Shown here one piece after another: positions 10,724 to 21,823 of a stretch of 64,000 bases of DNA. The number at the start of each line of letters is the position of its first letter. Position 1 is the stretch's first letter. The stretch spans positions 21,824,001 through 21,888,000 of the forward strand of contig WHVY01000001.1 in NCBI GenBank assembly GCA_022266195.1, read 5' to 3'. A model generated the notes under the pieces. The model was not told where the DNA came from and ran no database searches. It was given only the letters and a program-made list of their open reading frames with translations. The position numbers and the translations under genes are program-made. The stretch is from Tetranychus cinnabarinus. Lineage: Eukaryota > Arthropoda > Arachnida > Trombidiformes > Tetranychidae.

Positions 10724-11569
10724 TTATCTGTAAGGGTCAGCAACTAATAAGCCAGTGTCTGAAACAACAATTGAACCAGTCATGTTTCTTGAAGCATCAG
10801 ATGCGAGGAAAGCGATTAAATTGGCAATATCTTGAGGTTCAGCGACTCGTTTCAAGGGTTGCTTGTCTGCCAACAGTGTCAATATGGCTTTTGGATCGGG
10901 TCGAGAAGAGAAGAAGTTAGTTCGTGTTCCACCTGGATTCACTGAATTCACTCGAATGTGTGGAGCCAGTTTACCAGCCATAGACTTTGTAAACATATCA
11001 AGAGCAGCTTTTGACATGCAATAAGACCAAGATCCAGGATTCTGCAAATGGAGCAACAAACAATCAAATATGAAAATCTCATAAGCCAAATGAAATCAAG
11101 TAAAAAGAGTACTCACCGGTCTCAAACCAGCAACACTTGAAACATTTACGATGGATCCATAATCTCGGGTTAAATGTGGTACACACAATTCAGTTAAACG
11201 GACAACAGCTCGCACATTGATTTGCATAACTCGATCATAATCATTAAGATAATCAGGATCACCAAACGCTTTGGTTGAGGCAATGCCAGCATTGTTGACT
11301 AAAATATCCAACTTTTTAAAAACTGAGATTGTCTCTTGAAAGGTTCTTACGACGTCTTCATCTTTGGCAAAATCAGCTTTTATGACAACAGGTTTGTAGT
11401 TATGAGGTGATTTAGCTTCACATCGTTCAGCCACTTTATTCAATTTAGCTTGATCCCGTCCAACAATGGCCACTTTAGCGCCTAAAGATGAGAAAAGTAA
11501 AGCTGTTGCTGCTCCAATCCCATCACTAGAGCCAGTGATTAAGGCCGTTTTATCGTCCAAATCGATCAT
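10724..11569 (-). CDS. Classical short-chain dehydrogenase/reductase, SDR1
   Basis: NAD(P)-dependent oxidoreductase of the FabG-like classical SDR type, probably cytosolic; substrate unknown. Exon 1 is 11569-11117 (151 codons) and exon 2 is 11041-10724 (105 codons plus stop), with GTGAGT donor and TTTGCAG acceptor, 256 residues in all. It shows the cofactor motif TGSSDGIG, the structural NNAG, catalytic Ser in IVNVSS, and catalytic YCMSK (Tyr and Lys). I start at MIDLDDKTALITG because all five paralogues align there; an upstream in-frame ATG adds ten unconserved residues. It is the most diverged of the cluster and the only member on minus. The substrate-side segment IASTKAFGDPDYL differs from the other four. 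Confidence 0.93.
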
Positions 11570-13101
11570 AATCAAAATTATTTGACTCCAAAAAAACACT
11601 AATATGTAATTAACAGTAATATGTCGCTCCTTAAACTAAATGATCAACAAGGTTTAATTAGGTTTAAATAACTGTGGAGATGAAGATTGCTCTCGAAACC
11701 AAAGTTTATCAGTGCAAGTGTTTAGCAACTGACAATTAATTAAGTATTAAATTAAATATGAAACATTTACCTGATTATTGAATCTGTTTGCTAAGTCTAT
11801 TTACTAAGTCTACTTATTAAGTTTCCCATTTCATCTGATTACCAAGATTATCATAAACTGATTCTTGGACAAACAATGAGTTTGTCACATTGAAAGTGCC
11901 TTGTCAATCATTTATAAACAAGTCGAAACTCCAAAGAGCAAAGAAGTAACAATAACTTTTATATAATAAAATAATATATTACATCGACAGGTATTTCAAT
12001 CAAGATATTGTTCAGTCTTTTATATCAATTACTTAATCAACCAGGTAATTTTGGGTGATTAACTTTGTTCTTGTTTACTCGAGATTTTCCTTAACAGCTA
12101 TTACCTTTGGCTTACCAATATTCATTTACGATCATTTATGACTAAATTGTTTACAGATGGATTTGTAACAATCTTAAAATTAATTTCTCTGAGTTTCACT
12201 AGAAAATTTTATATTTCTTTATTCAATTATTGAAAAGCATAAACAAATGAGAAACTGTTTTAACAATCAGAATGAAATGTTGGAGAAATGTTGAATCAGG
12301 AACTGAAATAATAATGATTATCTTTTATTTTGGGTTTCTGAATGGATTTGTATTCTCGATAACCTTTGTTTAAATAAGTTGAGTTTGAACATTGCATAGA
12401 TTACAAGACTGGTTTACAAGATCACTAACAATGACTTGATCAGACAATGGATCAATCAATTTATCAAATGATGGTCAATTAAGCCAATAAAGTGTCTTTT
12501 AATCACAGCTTCAGGTGATGGATCCTCTATTGCTGTGTGTGATAAAGATGAAGCGTTGATCTAGCGTTGATAATTCTGCCGCATAATTTTAATTTTACAT
12601 CACAATCATTATACAAAAGCCATCTAACATTATTTTATTAGTCCAAACAAAACCTTAATAATGAAAAGATTTTCTCATTTGACTTCAACTCTTCATTACT
12701 TGAAATCTTAGCCATTATTATGATTCTTGTTATCAACTTTTCTTATCATTTTTCCCTTTTCTCCTACTCAAATCTCTGTCCTACATACAATAATAATCTT
12801 ATTCATTATCAACTACAAAGCCAGAATACTCTGACAAATAAAGATACCTGAATGACTTGATACAAACTTATTTTGAAAGGTTAAAAATGGATGGAAAAGT
12901 AAAATACATAATTTTCCGAAAAAAACTCATCAAGAATGGCAGCATTTGGGGGATATTTTTCATGTTTGACAAACGAGGGAAAGAGTCTAAGTTTTTCTAA
13001 ATTATCATATCATTTGAATGATTCTAATGCAAGCTCTTCATAACCAGATTGAAATTGATTGAACAACCAGATAGTTAGATAATACAGGGTGGGGAGAGAG
13101 G

Positions 13102-13230
13102 GTTTTGGGTGCAAATAAAAGAGAATGACATTTTCAATAATATGAGTGAGTTTCATTCATTTTGATTGACTTTTTCAGGTAAAAAATTCAATCAAAATGA
13201 ATGAAATTCTTTTATTTGGACCCAAAAACA
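13102..13230. repeat. Interrupted palindrome of about 129 bp
   Basis: An inner pair of perfect 19-base arms (TTTCATTCATTTTGATTGA and its complement) surrounds a spacer of about 20 bases. Outer arms, GTTTTGGGTGCAAATAAAAG at the left and a near-complement ending CCCAAAAAC at the right, flank them. It could fold into a long hairpin. A small MITE remnant is one possibility. Confidence 0.6.
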
Positions 13231-13627
13231 ATGTTCATTTCAAATAAATTCGTTAATTAAACGGATTTAAAGTTAGTTCCATTCTCTCTTGTATGCCTAA
13301 TGTAATGTTAAAAGCCTGAACCGACAAAATTTTTGCGTTTCTTTGAGCGTTGACTACATGAGACTGAGATCGAATATGTTGATCGAACTACACATGGGCC
13401 TTTTTCAATTCTTACTAATTGAATTAAAACTAAATTTGATAAAATAAACCTAATAATTACCAAAATACATTGTATCATTGTTTAAAGTTGGTCTCATTTT
13501 TTATTGATCACCCCTTAATACACGGGCTGATTGCTTCTTTCCGACATGATATTTAATTAAAGAAAAAGAAATGAAAAAAATGGAAACTCATGTGTAGGAC
13601 TGACTGAGGAAGATAAAAGTTTGAGGG

Positions 13628-13830
13628 ATTGTAAGGTTAAAGGCCATTGGAATGGAGTCATTATGTCATCAACTAATCAAATTGTAATTCACTTTCCTTA
13701 TGAATTTCATTGCAAACATGAACCTGACAAAGTGAATTCATTTGTAACCGACGGGTACACTTGTTACTATTGATAAAATTATTTTTATCGATTGTGCTTA
13801 TCATTTCACCGTATCTTGCGTTAAATCTAT
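13628..13830 (+). repeat. Upstream module copy 1 of four (SDR2 side)
   Basis: Block of about 200 bp containing GACGGGTACACTTGTTACTA at 13750. Near-identical copies lie at 16259-16460, 18930-19140 and 21305-21470, each upstream of a plus-strand SDR gene at distances of about 830, 885, 525 and 390 bp from the ATG to the core. It is either duplicated along with the genes or a retained control element. Confidence 0.7.
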
Positions 13831-14406
13831 AACAGGTATTACCTTTGGATTACCAATATTCATTTACGGTCATTTATGGTTATTTACCGATGGATTTGTA
13901 ACAATCTTAAAATTAATTTCTCTGAGTTTCACTAAAAAATTTTATATGAAATGAATGAAATGTTTGAGAAATGTTGAATCAGGAACTGGAATAATGATGA
14001 TTATCTTTTATTTTGGGTTTCTAAATGGATTTGCATCTTCAATAACAAATTATGGTTACCAAATCAAACAAAGTGCTTTAATTGCTTCAGTTTGAACATT
14101 GAATAGATACCAAGATTGGTTACAATGGGAAGTTTACAAGTCCAGACAATGGAACAATCAATTTAAAAAATCAAGATCAATTAAGCCAATAAAGTGTCTT
14201 TTAATAACAGCTTCAAGTGATGGTTCTCCATGTTTGACAAACGAGGGAAAGAGTCTAAGTTTTTTTAAATTATCATATCATTTGAATGATTATAATGCAT
14301 AACCAGATTGTACTTGATTGAACAACCAGATAGTTAGATAATATTACAAGATAAAGAAAGAGTTTCAAGGCAGTGGGTGAAATAATGGACTAAAATGTAT
14401 TCGAAA

Positions 14407-14438
14407 GGCGGAACTTGCCTAGGAACTTTCTCTCCGCC
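14407..14438 (+). promoter_or_regulatory. GC-rich hairpin upstream of SDR2
   Basis: GGCGGA and TCCGCC form a stem around a 20-base loop holding two direct copies of GGAACTT. The block lies about 45 bp before the TATA box. The same structure is kept upstream of SDR3 (17099-17130). It stands out in very AT-rich surroundings. The role is inferred. Confidence 0.4.
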
Positions 14439-14482
14439 CTGTATAAGGTACTCGCATCAAATATGGAAATAGGCGTTAATGG

Positions 14483-14490
14483 TATAAATA
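14483..14490 (+). promoter_or_regulatory. TATA box of SDR2
   Basis: TATAAATA about 99 bp before the ATG, in a context (AATGGTATAAA) shared with SDR3, SDR4 and SDR5. Confidence 0.6.
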
Positions 14491-14581
14491 AATGCTCTCA
14501 GTTTTTCTCATTCATTTTAAACATTACAGCAATTTCATTAAACATTTGTGTTTCTTTATTTCTGAAATTTAACTCTGAATT

Positions 14582-15469
14582 ATGATTGATTTAAGCAATA
14601 AAGTAGCTTTGATCACTGGCTCCAGTGATGGGATTGGAGCTGCAACAGCCAAACTCTTTTCATCTTTAGGTGCTAAAGTGGCCATTGTTGGACGTAACCA
14701 AGATAAACTGGATAAAGTTGCTGCTGAATGTGAAGCTAAATCACCTCAAAACTACAAACCAGTTGTCATAAGAGCTGATTTTGTTAATGATGAAGATGTT
14801 GTACGAACCCTTCAAGAGACCATTTCTGCTTATAAACGCTTGGACATTTTAGTCAACAATGCTGGTCTTGCTGGTAATAAAGATTTCCTTGATGCCGAAG
14901 CTCTTAGTGACTATGATAGAACCCATCAAGTTAATGTCCGATCTGTTATCCGACTGACTCAATTAGCTGCACCACATTTAATTGAAGCCAAAGGATCAGT
15001 TGTCAATGTTTCCAGTGTTGCTGGTTTAAAACCGGTAAGTGTCATTACAACTGTTATTAGTAGCTAAAGATTAAATGAAAAAAAATTTTTAAATGGTTCT
15101 TATTTTTCATCAAATCCTTTTTGCTCACAGTTTGCAACCGCTTGGTCTTATTGTATGTCCAAAGCTGCTCTCGATATGTTCACAAAAACAATGGCAAGTA
15201 AATTGGCTCCACATGTTCGAGTTAATTCAGTCAACCCTGGTCCAGTGCGTACCAATTTTCTGTCTTCACTTAATGTTGACCCAGATACTATATGGGACGC
15301 TTATGCCGCACTACAACCTTTGAAACGAGTCGGCAATCCAGAAGAAATCGCCACTTTGATCGCTTTCCTTTCATGTGATGCTTCTCGAAACACAACTGGT
15401 TCAATTGTTGTATCAGATTCTGGATCTTTAGTCGCTGATCCAATGCCACCTGCTTCTAATAATCAATAA
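14582..15469 (+). CDS. Classical short-chain dehydrogenase/reductase, SDR2
   Basis: Classical SDR oxidoreductase. Exon 1 is 14582-15034 (151 codons); donor ACCG|GTAAGT. Exon 2 is 15131-15469 (112 codons plus stop); acceptor CTCACAG. Total 263 residues. It has TGSSDGIG for NAD(P) binding, NNAG, Ser in VVNVSS, and YCMSK as the catalytic Tyr/Lys. The intron splits the chain just after the catalytic Ser strand, ten residues before the catalytic Tyr, exactly as in the four paralogues. Nearest relative in the window is SDR3. Polyadenylation signal AATAAA at 15589. Substrate cannot be told from sequence; arthropod clusters of this type are often linked to xenobiotic or lipid metabolism (inference). 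Confidence 0.94.
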
Positions 15470-15684
15470 TCAGAGTTTACTTTTCATGGCTTATCTCTTC
15501 GTTTTACTCCTTATCTCACTCAATGGATGATTCATTTGAACATTTATTTCAATATTCGATGGTGAAAATTTTCAATGTTTCTGTCAATAATAAAATTTGA
15601 TGGAATTGATATGATTCATATTATTGATATGCTGATGGACGAAGTTGATTTTGTCTTAACATAACATATTTGTTAGGAATAACC

Positions 15685-15814
15685 TTTACATTTTTGCTCT
15701 TCTTACCGGCTACATGGTAAAATAAAGGGGGAAATTTTGTATTATTACATTCTAATTTTTTGAGTTATAAATAAATAAAGTTGCTATGTAAAAGTAATGA
15801 TCACAACATTAATC
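15685..15814 (+). repeat. Dispersed 130-bp module, copy 1
   Basis: Starts TTTACATTTTTGCTCTTCTT, contains GAGTTATAAATAAATAAA and ends AATGATCACAACATTAATC. Further copies lie at 18364-18493 (SDR3 downstream) and 24926-25055 (Cngl intron), all in the same orientation. Confidence 0.65.
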
Positions 15815-16258
15815 AATATTCAAACCTAAAGTTGGCGTTCATTTGACTATCTAAAGACATGATGAACCTTGTTAAAAACAAATCGTGATAGTTCAGTCTC
15901 TAGACAGTATGAAAACTGTAACAAATAGTGACAAATAATGTTCTAAGAAATACTCCGCGTGATGCAGCTACTTATGATAAGAAATACGCAAAAAATTTGA
16001 AAACGGTCAGTTATTGACCACGACATTTTATACGGCAGCTGTTAATTAGCTTATGAGAGACCCATAAAATTGAAATCAATTGTAACTGTTAAAAAAATAT
16101 ATTCCTCTTGCTATAATAAATCTTAAATGTATTTCATTGAGGCCTTTATAATCAAGTCTAATGTATTTTGTAGACATAACTCACGTTATAAGGACTTCGT
16201 TAGTTAATGATTTATATTATTAATAGTTATCCGCGTTTAGGCTTGGAAAATTTCAGGG

Positions 16259-16460
16259 ATTGTAAGGTTAAAGGCCATTGAAATGGAGTCATTATGTCAT
16301 CAACTAATCAAATTGTAATTCACTTTCTCTTATGAATTGCATTGCAAACATTAAAAAGTCAAAGAGAGTTCATTTTTAAGTGACGGGTACACTTGTTACT
16401 ATTGATAAAATTATTGTTATCGATTGTGCTTATCATTTGACAGTATCTCTCGTTAAATCT
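16259..16460 (+). repeat. Upstream module copy 2 of four (SDR3 side)
   Basis: Matches 13628-13830, with the GACGGGTACACTTGTTACTA core at 16382. Confidence 0.7.
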
Positions 16461-17098
16461 CTGCCCTACTTACATAAAGGTATTACCTTTGGATTGCCAA
16501 TATTCATTTACAATCGTATATGACTATTTACAGATGGATTTGTAACAATCTTAAAATTAATTTCTCTGAGTTTCACTAGAAAATTTTATGTTTCTTTATT
16601 CAATTACTGAAAAGCATAAACAAAAGAAACTATTTTAACAATTAGAATGAAATGTTCATCGAGCAATGTTGAATCAGGAACTGGAATAATAATGATTATC
16701 TTTTATTTGGGTTTCTGAATGGATTTGTATGTATCAAATTATGGTTACCAAACCGCATAAAGTGCTTTAATTGCTTCAGTTTAAACATTACATAGATTAC
16801 AAGACTGGTTACAATGGGAAGTTTACAAGTTCACTAACAATAACTTGATCGCACAATTTATCAAATCATGGTCAATTAAGCCGATAAAGTGTCGCTTTAT
16901 CACAGCTCAAAGTAATGGATCCTCTATGTTTGACACACGAGTAAAGAGTCTAAACTTTTTTAAATTATCATATCATTTGAATGATTATAATGCATAACCA
17001 GATTTCACTTGATTGAACAACCAGATAGTTACATAATATTAAAGGATAAAGAAAGAGTTTCTAGGCAGTTCGTGAAGAAATGATGGACTAAAACGAAA

Positions 17099-17130
17099 GG
17101 CGGAACTTGCCTAGAAACTTTCTCTCCGCC
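17099..17130 (+). promoter_or_regulatory. GC-rich hairpin upstream of SDR3
   Basis: Second copy of the GGCGGA/TCCGCC stem described at 14407, about 45 bp before the SDR3 TATA box. Stem bases are unchanged while the loop has a substitution. Confidence 0.4.
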
Positions 17131-17174
17131 CTGTCTAAGGTGTTCGCATTGAATATGGAAATGTGAGTTAATGG

Positions 17175-17180
17175 TATAAA
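17175..17180 (+). promoter_or_regulatory. TATA box of SDR3
   Basis: TATAAA about 92 bp before the ATG, in the conserved AATGGTATAAA context. Confidence 0.6.
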
Positions 17181-17266
17181 TTAGTGCTCTCAGTTTTCTC
17201 ATCCATTTTAAACGTTAATCTCATTGAATATTTGTGTTTCTTTAGTCCAGACATTAACCGTAAATT

Positions 17267-18149
17267 ATGATTGATTTGAACAATAAAGTAGCTTTAATAA
17301 CTGGCTCTAGTGATGGGATTGGAGCTGCAACAGCAATACTCTTTTCATCCTTGGGTGCTAAAGTGGCCATTGTTGGACGTAACCAAGATAAACTGGATAA
17401 AGTTGCTGCTGAATGTGAAGCTAAATCACCTCATAACTACAAACCTGTTGTCATAAGAGCTGATTTTGTTAATGATGAAGATGTTGTACGAACCCTTCAA
17501 GAGACCATTTCTGCTTATAAACGCTTGGACATTTTAATCAACAATGCTGGTATTGCTGGTAATAAAGATTTCTTTGATGCCGAAGCTCTTAATGAATATG
17601 ATAGAACCCATCAAGTTAATGTCCGAGCTGTTATCCGACTGACTCAATTAGCTGCACCACATTTAATTGAAGCTAAAGGATCTGTTGTCAATGTTTCCAG
17701 TGTTGCTGGTTTAAAACCGGTAAGTGTCATTAGTAGCTAAAGATCAATGTAAAAAATTATAATTAAATGGTTCTAATTTTTCATCAAATCCTTTTTGCTC
17801 GCAGTTTGCAACCTCTTGGTCTTATTGTATGTCCAAAGCTACTCTCGATATGTTCACAAAAACAATGGCAAGTAAATTGGCTCCACATGTTCGAGTTAAT
17901 TCAGTCAACCCTGGTCCAGTGCGTACCAATTTTCATAGCGGACCAAATCGTAATCTTGACCCAAATCCTGTATTGGACTTTATGGCCGCACTACAACCTT
18001 TGAAACGAGTCGGCAGTCCAGAAGAAATCGCCATTTTGATCGCTTTCCTTTCATGTGATGCTTCTCGAAACACAACTGGTTCAATTGTTGTATCAGATTC
18101 TGGATCTTTAGTCGCTGATCCAATGCCAGCTGCTTCTAATAATCAATAA
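17267..18149 (+). CDS. Classical short-chain dehydrogenase/reductase, SDR3
   Basis: Classical SDR oxidoreductase. Exon 1 is 17267-17719 (151 codons), exon 2 is 17805-18149 (114 codons plus stop), 265 residues. Motifs: TGSSDGIG, NNAG, VVNVSS, YCMSK. It is very close to SDR2, but the loop after the NPGPVRTNF segment is altered: HSGPNRNLDPNPVLDF replaces SSLNVDPDTIWDA, adding two residues in the substrate-cover region. This suggests different substrate preference (inference). Upstream and downstream flanks are duplicated from SDR2. Confidence 0.94.
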
Positions 18150-18363
18150 TCAGAGTTTAATTTTCATGGCTTATCTCATCGTTTTACTCGATAAAGTATC
18201 TCACTCAATGTTTAATTCAGGCATTTAAACAATTATTTCAATATTCGATGGTGAAAATTGTCAATATTGCGTCAATAGTAAAATTTTATTAAATTGATAT
18301 GATTAATACTAGCGATATGCTGATGGACGAAGTCTATTTTGTGTTATTTGTTAGGAATAACAT

Positions 18364-18493
18364 TTACATTTTTGCTCTTCTTACCGGCTTCATGGTAATA
18401 TAAAAGGGGAGATTTTGTTATCTTTACAGTTTCATTTTTTGAGTTATAAATAAATAAAGTTTGTATATAAAAGTAATGATCACAACATCAATC
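18364..18493 (+). repeat. Dispersed 130-bp module, copy 2
   Basis: Same order of blocks as 15685-15814, with small differences. Confidence 0.65.
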
Positions 18494-18929
18494 AATATAT
18501 AAACTAATCCTGAAAATTAAGTAAACTAAATTTGGCGTTCATTTGACTATCTAAAGACATGATGAACCTTGTTAAAAACAAATCGTGATAGTTCAGTCTC
18601 TAGACAGTATGAAAACTGTAACAAATAGTGACAAATAATGTTCTAAGAAATGATGCAGTGTGATGCAGCTACTTATGATAAGAAATACGCAAAAATTTGA
18701 AAACGGTCAGTTATTGACCACGACATTTTATACGGCAGCTGTTAATTAGCTAAAGTTAAATTTTATGGACAAAGCGTTTTTTATGAGAGATTCATAAAAT
18801 TGAATTCAATTTTAACTGTTGAAAAATATATTTCTCTCGCTTCATAATATAATAAATTTTAAATGTATTTCATCGAGGCCTTTATAATCAAGTCTAATGT
18901 ATTTTTTAGACATAACTAACGTTGTAAGG

Positions 18930-19140
18930 ACTTCGTTAGTTAATGATTGTGAGGTTGGCCATTGAAATGCAGTCATTATGCTATCAACTAATCAAATCGT
19001 AATTCACTTTCTCTTATGAATTTCATAGCAAATATAAACAAGAGTACAGTTGTAAGTGACGGGTACACTTGTTACTATTGATAAAATTATTGGTATCGAT
19101 TGTGCTTATCATTTGACAGTATCTCAGTTAAGTCTCTGCC
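18930..19140 (+). repeat. Upstream module copy 3 of four (SDR4 side)
   Basis: Same block as 13628-13830; the GACGGGTACACTTGTTACTA core is at 19058. Confidence 0.65.
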
Positions 19141-19482
19141 CTACTTACATAACAATAACCGTACTCCGCATAAAACTGAATCTAGAATATTCTTACACCT
19201 TAGTGAATAAGTTACAAAACGCATTTCGAGTTGAAATGGATGGAGAAGAACAATTTTTTAATTGCTTAATCCAAAAGAATAAATCAAGCATTTTTGTTAT
19301 ATTTTGCATGTTTGAATAACTCAAAAGGAAAGCCAAGGAATACTAAGCTTCTGTGAATAATGATATCATTTGAATGCTTCTAGTGCAATTTCTAAGAATT
19401 AGGCTGTACTTGATTGTACTTGATAATTTGATAATATCAAAAGGCATTTGCATCAATACGAAAATAAGCTAAATAAAAATGG

Positions 19483-19488
19483 TATAAA
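19483..19488 (+). promoter_or_regulatory. TATA box of SDR4
   Basis: TATAAA about 99 bp before the ATG. The following GCTAGCAGTTTGTCTCAG is shared with SDR5 only. Confidence 0.6.
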
Positions 19489-19581
19489 GCTAGCAGTTTG
19501 TCTCAGATTTCCATATTTCTTTTAAAAATTAATTTCAACAAAAATCTGTGTTTCTTTACTGCTAATATTTAACCCTAAATT

Positions 19582-20428
19582 ATGATTGATTTGAACAATA
19601 AAGTAGCTTTGATCACTGGCTCTAGTGATGGGATTGGAGCAGCAACAGCAATACTCTTTTCATCCTTGGGTGCTAAAGTGGCCATTGTTGGACGTAACCA
19701 AGATAAACTGGATAAAGTTGCTGTTGAGTGTCAAGCTAAATCGCCTCATAACTACAAACCTGTTATCATAAGAGCTGACTTTGTTAATGATGAAGACGTT
19801 GTACGAACCTTTGAAGAGACCATTTCTGCTTATAAACAATTGGATATTTTAGTGAACAATGCTGGTCAGAGCAACAATAAAGATTTCCTTGATGCCGACG
19901 CTCTTAGTGACTATGATAGAACCCAACAAATCAATGTCCGATCTGTTGTCCGGCTGACTCAATTAGCTGCACCATACTTAATTAAAGCTAAAGGATCTGT
20001 AGTCAATGTTTCCAGTGTCGCTAGTTTAAAAACGGTAAGTGTCATCAGTAGCTGCAGGTTAATATAAAAATATAATTAACTGGTCGTATTTTTAATTGAA
20101 CCTACAGTTTCCACGTATGTGGTCTTATGGAATGGCCAAATCTGCTCTTGATATGTTCACGAAAACAATGGCCAGTAGATTGGCTCCAGATGTTCGAGTT
20201 AATTCAGTCGTCCCTGGTCCAGTTCGAACCAATTTTGTTGCTTCGCTTAACCTTGACCCAAAGACTACATGGGACCGTTTAGTCGATAAACAACCTTTGA
20301 AACGAGTTGCGGACCCAATCGACCTTGCCAACTTGATCGCTTTTCTTGCATGTGATGCTTCTCGAAATACAACCGGATCAATTGTTGTATCAGATTCTGG
20401 GGAATTAATCGCTGATCCTATGAAATAA
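19582..20428 (+). CDS. Classical short-chain dehydrogenase/reductase, SDR4
   Basis: Classical SDR oxidoreductase. Exon 1 is 19582-20034 (151 codons), exon 2 is 20108-20428 (106 codons plus stop), 257 residues. Motifs: TGSSDGIG, NNAG, VVNVSS, catalytic YGMAK (the residue after Tyr is Gly, not Cys as in SDR1-3). Exon 2 starts FPRMW in place of FATAW, next to the active site. The stop falls after ADPMK, earlier than in SDR2, SDR3 and SDR5. SDR4 and SDR5 form a subpair with near-identical 3' flanks. Confidence 0.94.
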
Positions 20429-20539
20429 TTGCTGCGTCTAATAATCAATAATAAGGATTTACTTTTATTTTTCGTTTTACTTTTCATTTCATTTTAATTA
20501 TATTATAAATTATCTCATGCAATAGATGGTTCAGCCATT

Positions 20540-20830
20540 AACCCATTTTATTTCAATAATAGATGGTAAAAATTGTCAATGTATCTTATTGGATTAGTAA
20601 AAATTTATTGAATTGATAATTAACATTTTAGTGAAATTTGTTAACAAGACTGATTCTTGGTGTGATTTAGTTTTGTTTCCCGATTCAATTTGATCTATTT
20701 TATAATGATGAGAAATTCGGGTTTCAGGCTCTCTTTTTACTTTCTTTTTCCAGTGATAATTTGTATTTTGTCAAAAAAGACGTCTGTGACGTTCATTTTT
20801 ACATGGAATGAAAGATGATTTCAGATTAAC
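20540..20830 (+). repeat. 3' flank repeat of SDR4, matching 22805-23095
   Basis: About 290 bp with only scattered differences between the two copies; the sequence starts around TTTCAATAATAGATGGTAAA. Confidence 0.75.
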
Positions 20831-21304
20831 TGTATCAAAAGTACCAAGAGATGGACATTGTGGTAATCATTTACGAAGAAGTCCAAAGCTTAGGAAAACT
20901 CATAATTAGAAGAATAGAGATAATGACTGATATTTGGAATGAAAGTAAGGAGAAGTTCGTAGTATTTTTTGCTTTATAAAATGAAACAAAATGCAAAATC
21001 TCGTAATTGAAACTCCATCTGTAGTTATCAATTGAAAGTATGTATTAAGTAAGACAGTTAACTGAGTTAACTTATCGGTGTTACTCATTTGAGGTAGACA
21101 TTTGAGTATCTTTACAGCTGTGGAGTTATGTCGTGTTAACTATGAAATTATAAAATCTGCATAACAATCAACTTAAATAAATCAAATAATTTTTCTCTTG
21201 ATTTCACCTATTTCTTCATTTACTTGCCAATTCACTCACTAAATGTACGAAAAGCAAAAAATGGAAAATCATGTGTAAGACTGATGGAGAGAGATTAAAA
21301 TTTC

Positions 21305-21470
21305 AAAGATTGTAAGGTTAAAGGCCATTGAAATTGAGTCAGTATGTCATCAACTAATCAAATTGTAATTCACTTTCTCTTATGAATTGCATTGCAAACA
21401 TAAACAAATCAAAGTGAGTTCATTTGTAATCGACGGGTACACTTGTTACTATTGATAAAATGATATTGAG
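21305..21470 (+). repeat. Upstream module copy 4 of four (SDR5 side)
   Basis: The GACGGGTACACTTGTTACTA core is at 21432. The block is shorter than the others, breaking off just after the core. Confidence 0.65.
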
Positions 21471-21723
21471 TAACAATCAACTAGATCTAGAATAGAAACA
21501 AGAATATTCTATCAAGGTAAGGTGCCTAAGTGACGAGTTGAAGTGGAAAAGATGAATTTCTCCATAGTTTTTCCAAAAAATTATCCAGTTAATATTGCTT
21601 CTAGTGCAAGTTCCAGAGAATCAGACTGCCCTTGATTAAACTTAATAATTAGATAATATCATAAGGCATTTGCACCGTTATGAAAATAGGCGTCAATGAT
21701 ATGAATGAATTAAATAAAAATGG

Positions 21724-21729
21724 TATAAA
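21724..21729 (+). promoter_or_regulatory. TATA box of SDR5
   Basis: TATAAA about 95 bp before the ATG, followed by GCTAGCAGTTTGTCTCAG as in SDR4. Confidence 0.6.
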
Positions 21730-21823
21730 GCTAGCAGTTTGTCTCAGTTCGCCTAATTTGTTTCTTGCATTAATCTCATTGAATATTTGTGTGTTCTTCA
21801 TTTCTGATATTTAACCCTGAATT

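Larger units (their letters stand above)
11570..14480. other. Intergenic with duplicated SDR upstream modules
   Basis: About 2.9 kb between SDR1 and SDR2, which diverge. Blocks at 12103-12510, 12962-13085 and 13628-13830 recur in the same order upstream of SDR2 (13840-14343) and SDR3 (16259-17040). A unique 420-bp stretch (12540-12960) and another (13086-13560) interrupt them. An interrupted palindrome lies at 13102-13230. No coding region was supported; the open frame at 14099-14302 sits inside repeated non-coding sequence. Confidence 0.65.
15470..17174. other. Intergenic: SDR 3' module and SDR3 upstream modules
   Basis: 15685-15814 is a dispersed module also found at 18364-18493 and 24926-25055. 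15795-16160 is repeated at 18474-18910 downstream of SDR3. From 16259 the SDR upstream modules begin again, followed by the GC-rich hairpin. No gene of another type was seen. Confidence 0.65.
18150..19482. other. Intergenic: SDR3 3' modules and SDR4 upstream module
   Basis: Holds the dispersed module (18364-18493), a repeat of 15795-16160 at 18474-18910, and upstream module copy 3 (18930-19140). The rest, up to the SDR4 TATA box, has no supported gene; the small open frame at 19056-19319 overlaps the repeat. Confidence 0.6.
20429..21723. other. Intergenic: SDR4 3' flank and SDR5 upstream module
   Basis: 20540-20830 is repeated almost base for base at 22805-23095 downstream of SDR5. 21305-21470 is upstream module copy 4. 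Between them only AT-rich sequence was noted. Confidence 0.65.

Noticed and set aside
14099..14302. Small plus-strand open frame upstream of SDR2.
   Set aside because: Lies in a duplicated non-coding module; the equivalent regions upstream of SDR1 and SDR3 are not open.
20125..20487. Minus-strand open frame over SDR4 exon 2 (and a similar one over SDR5).
   Set aside because: Antisense shadow of conserved SDR coding sequence; it has no independent homology.
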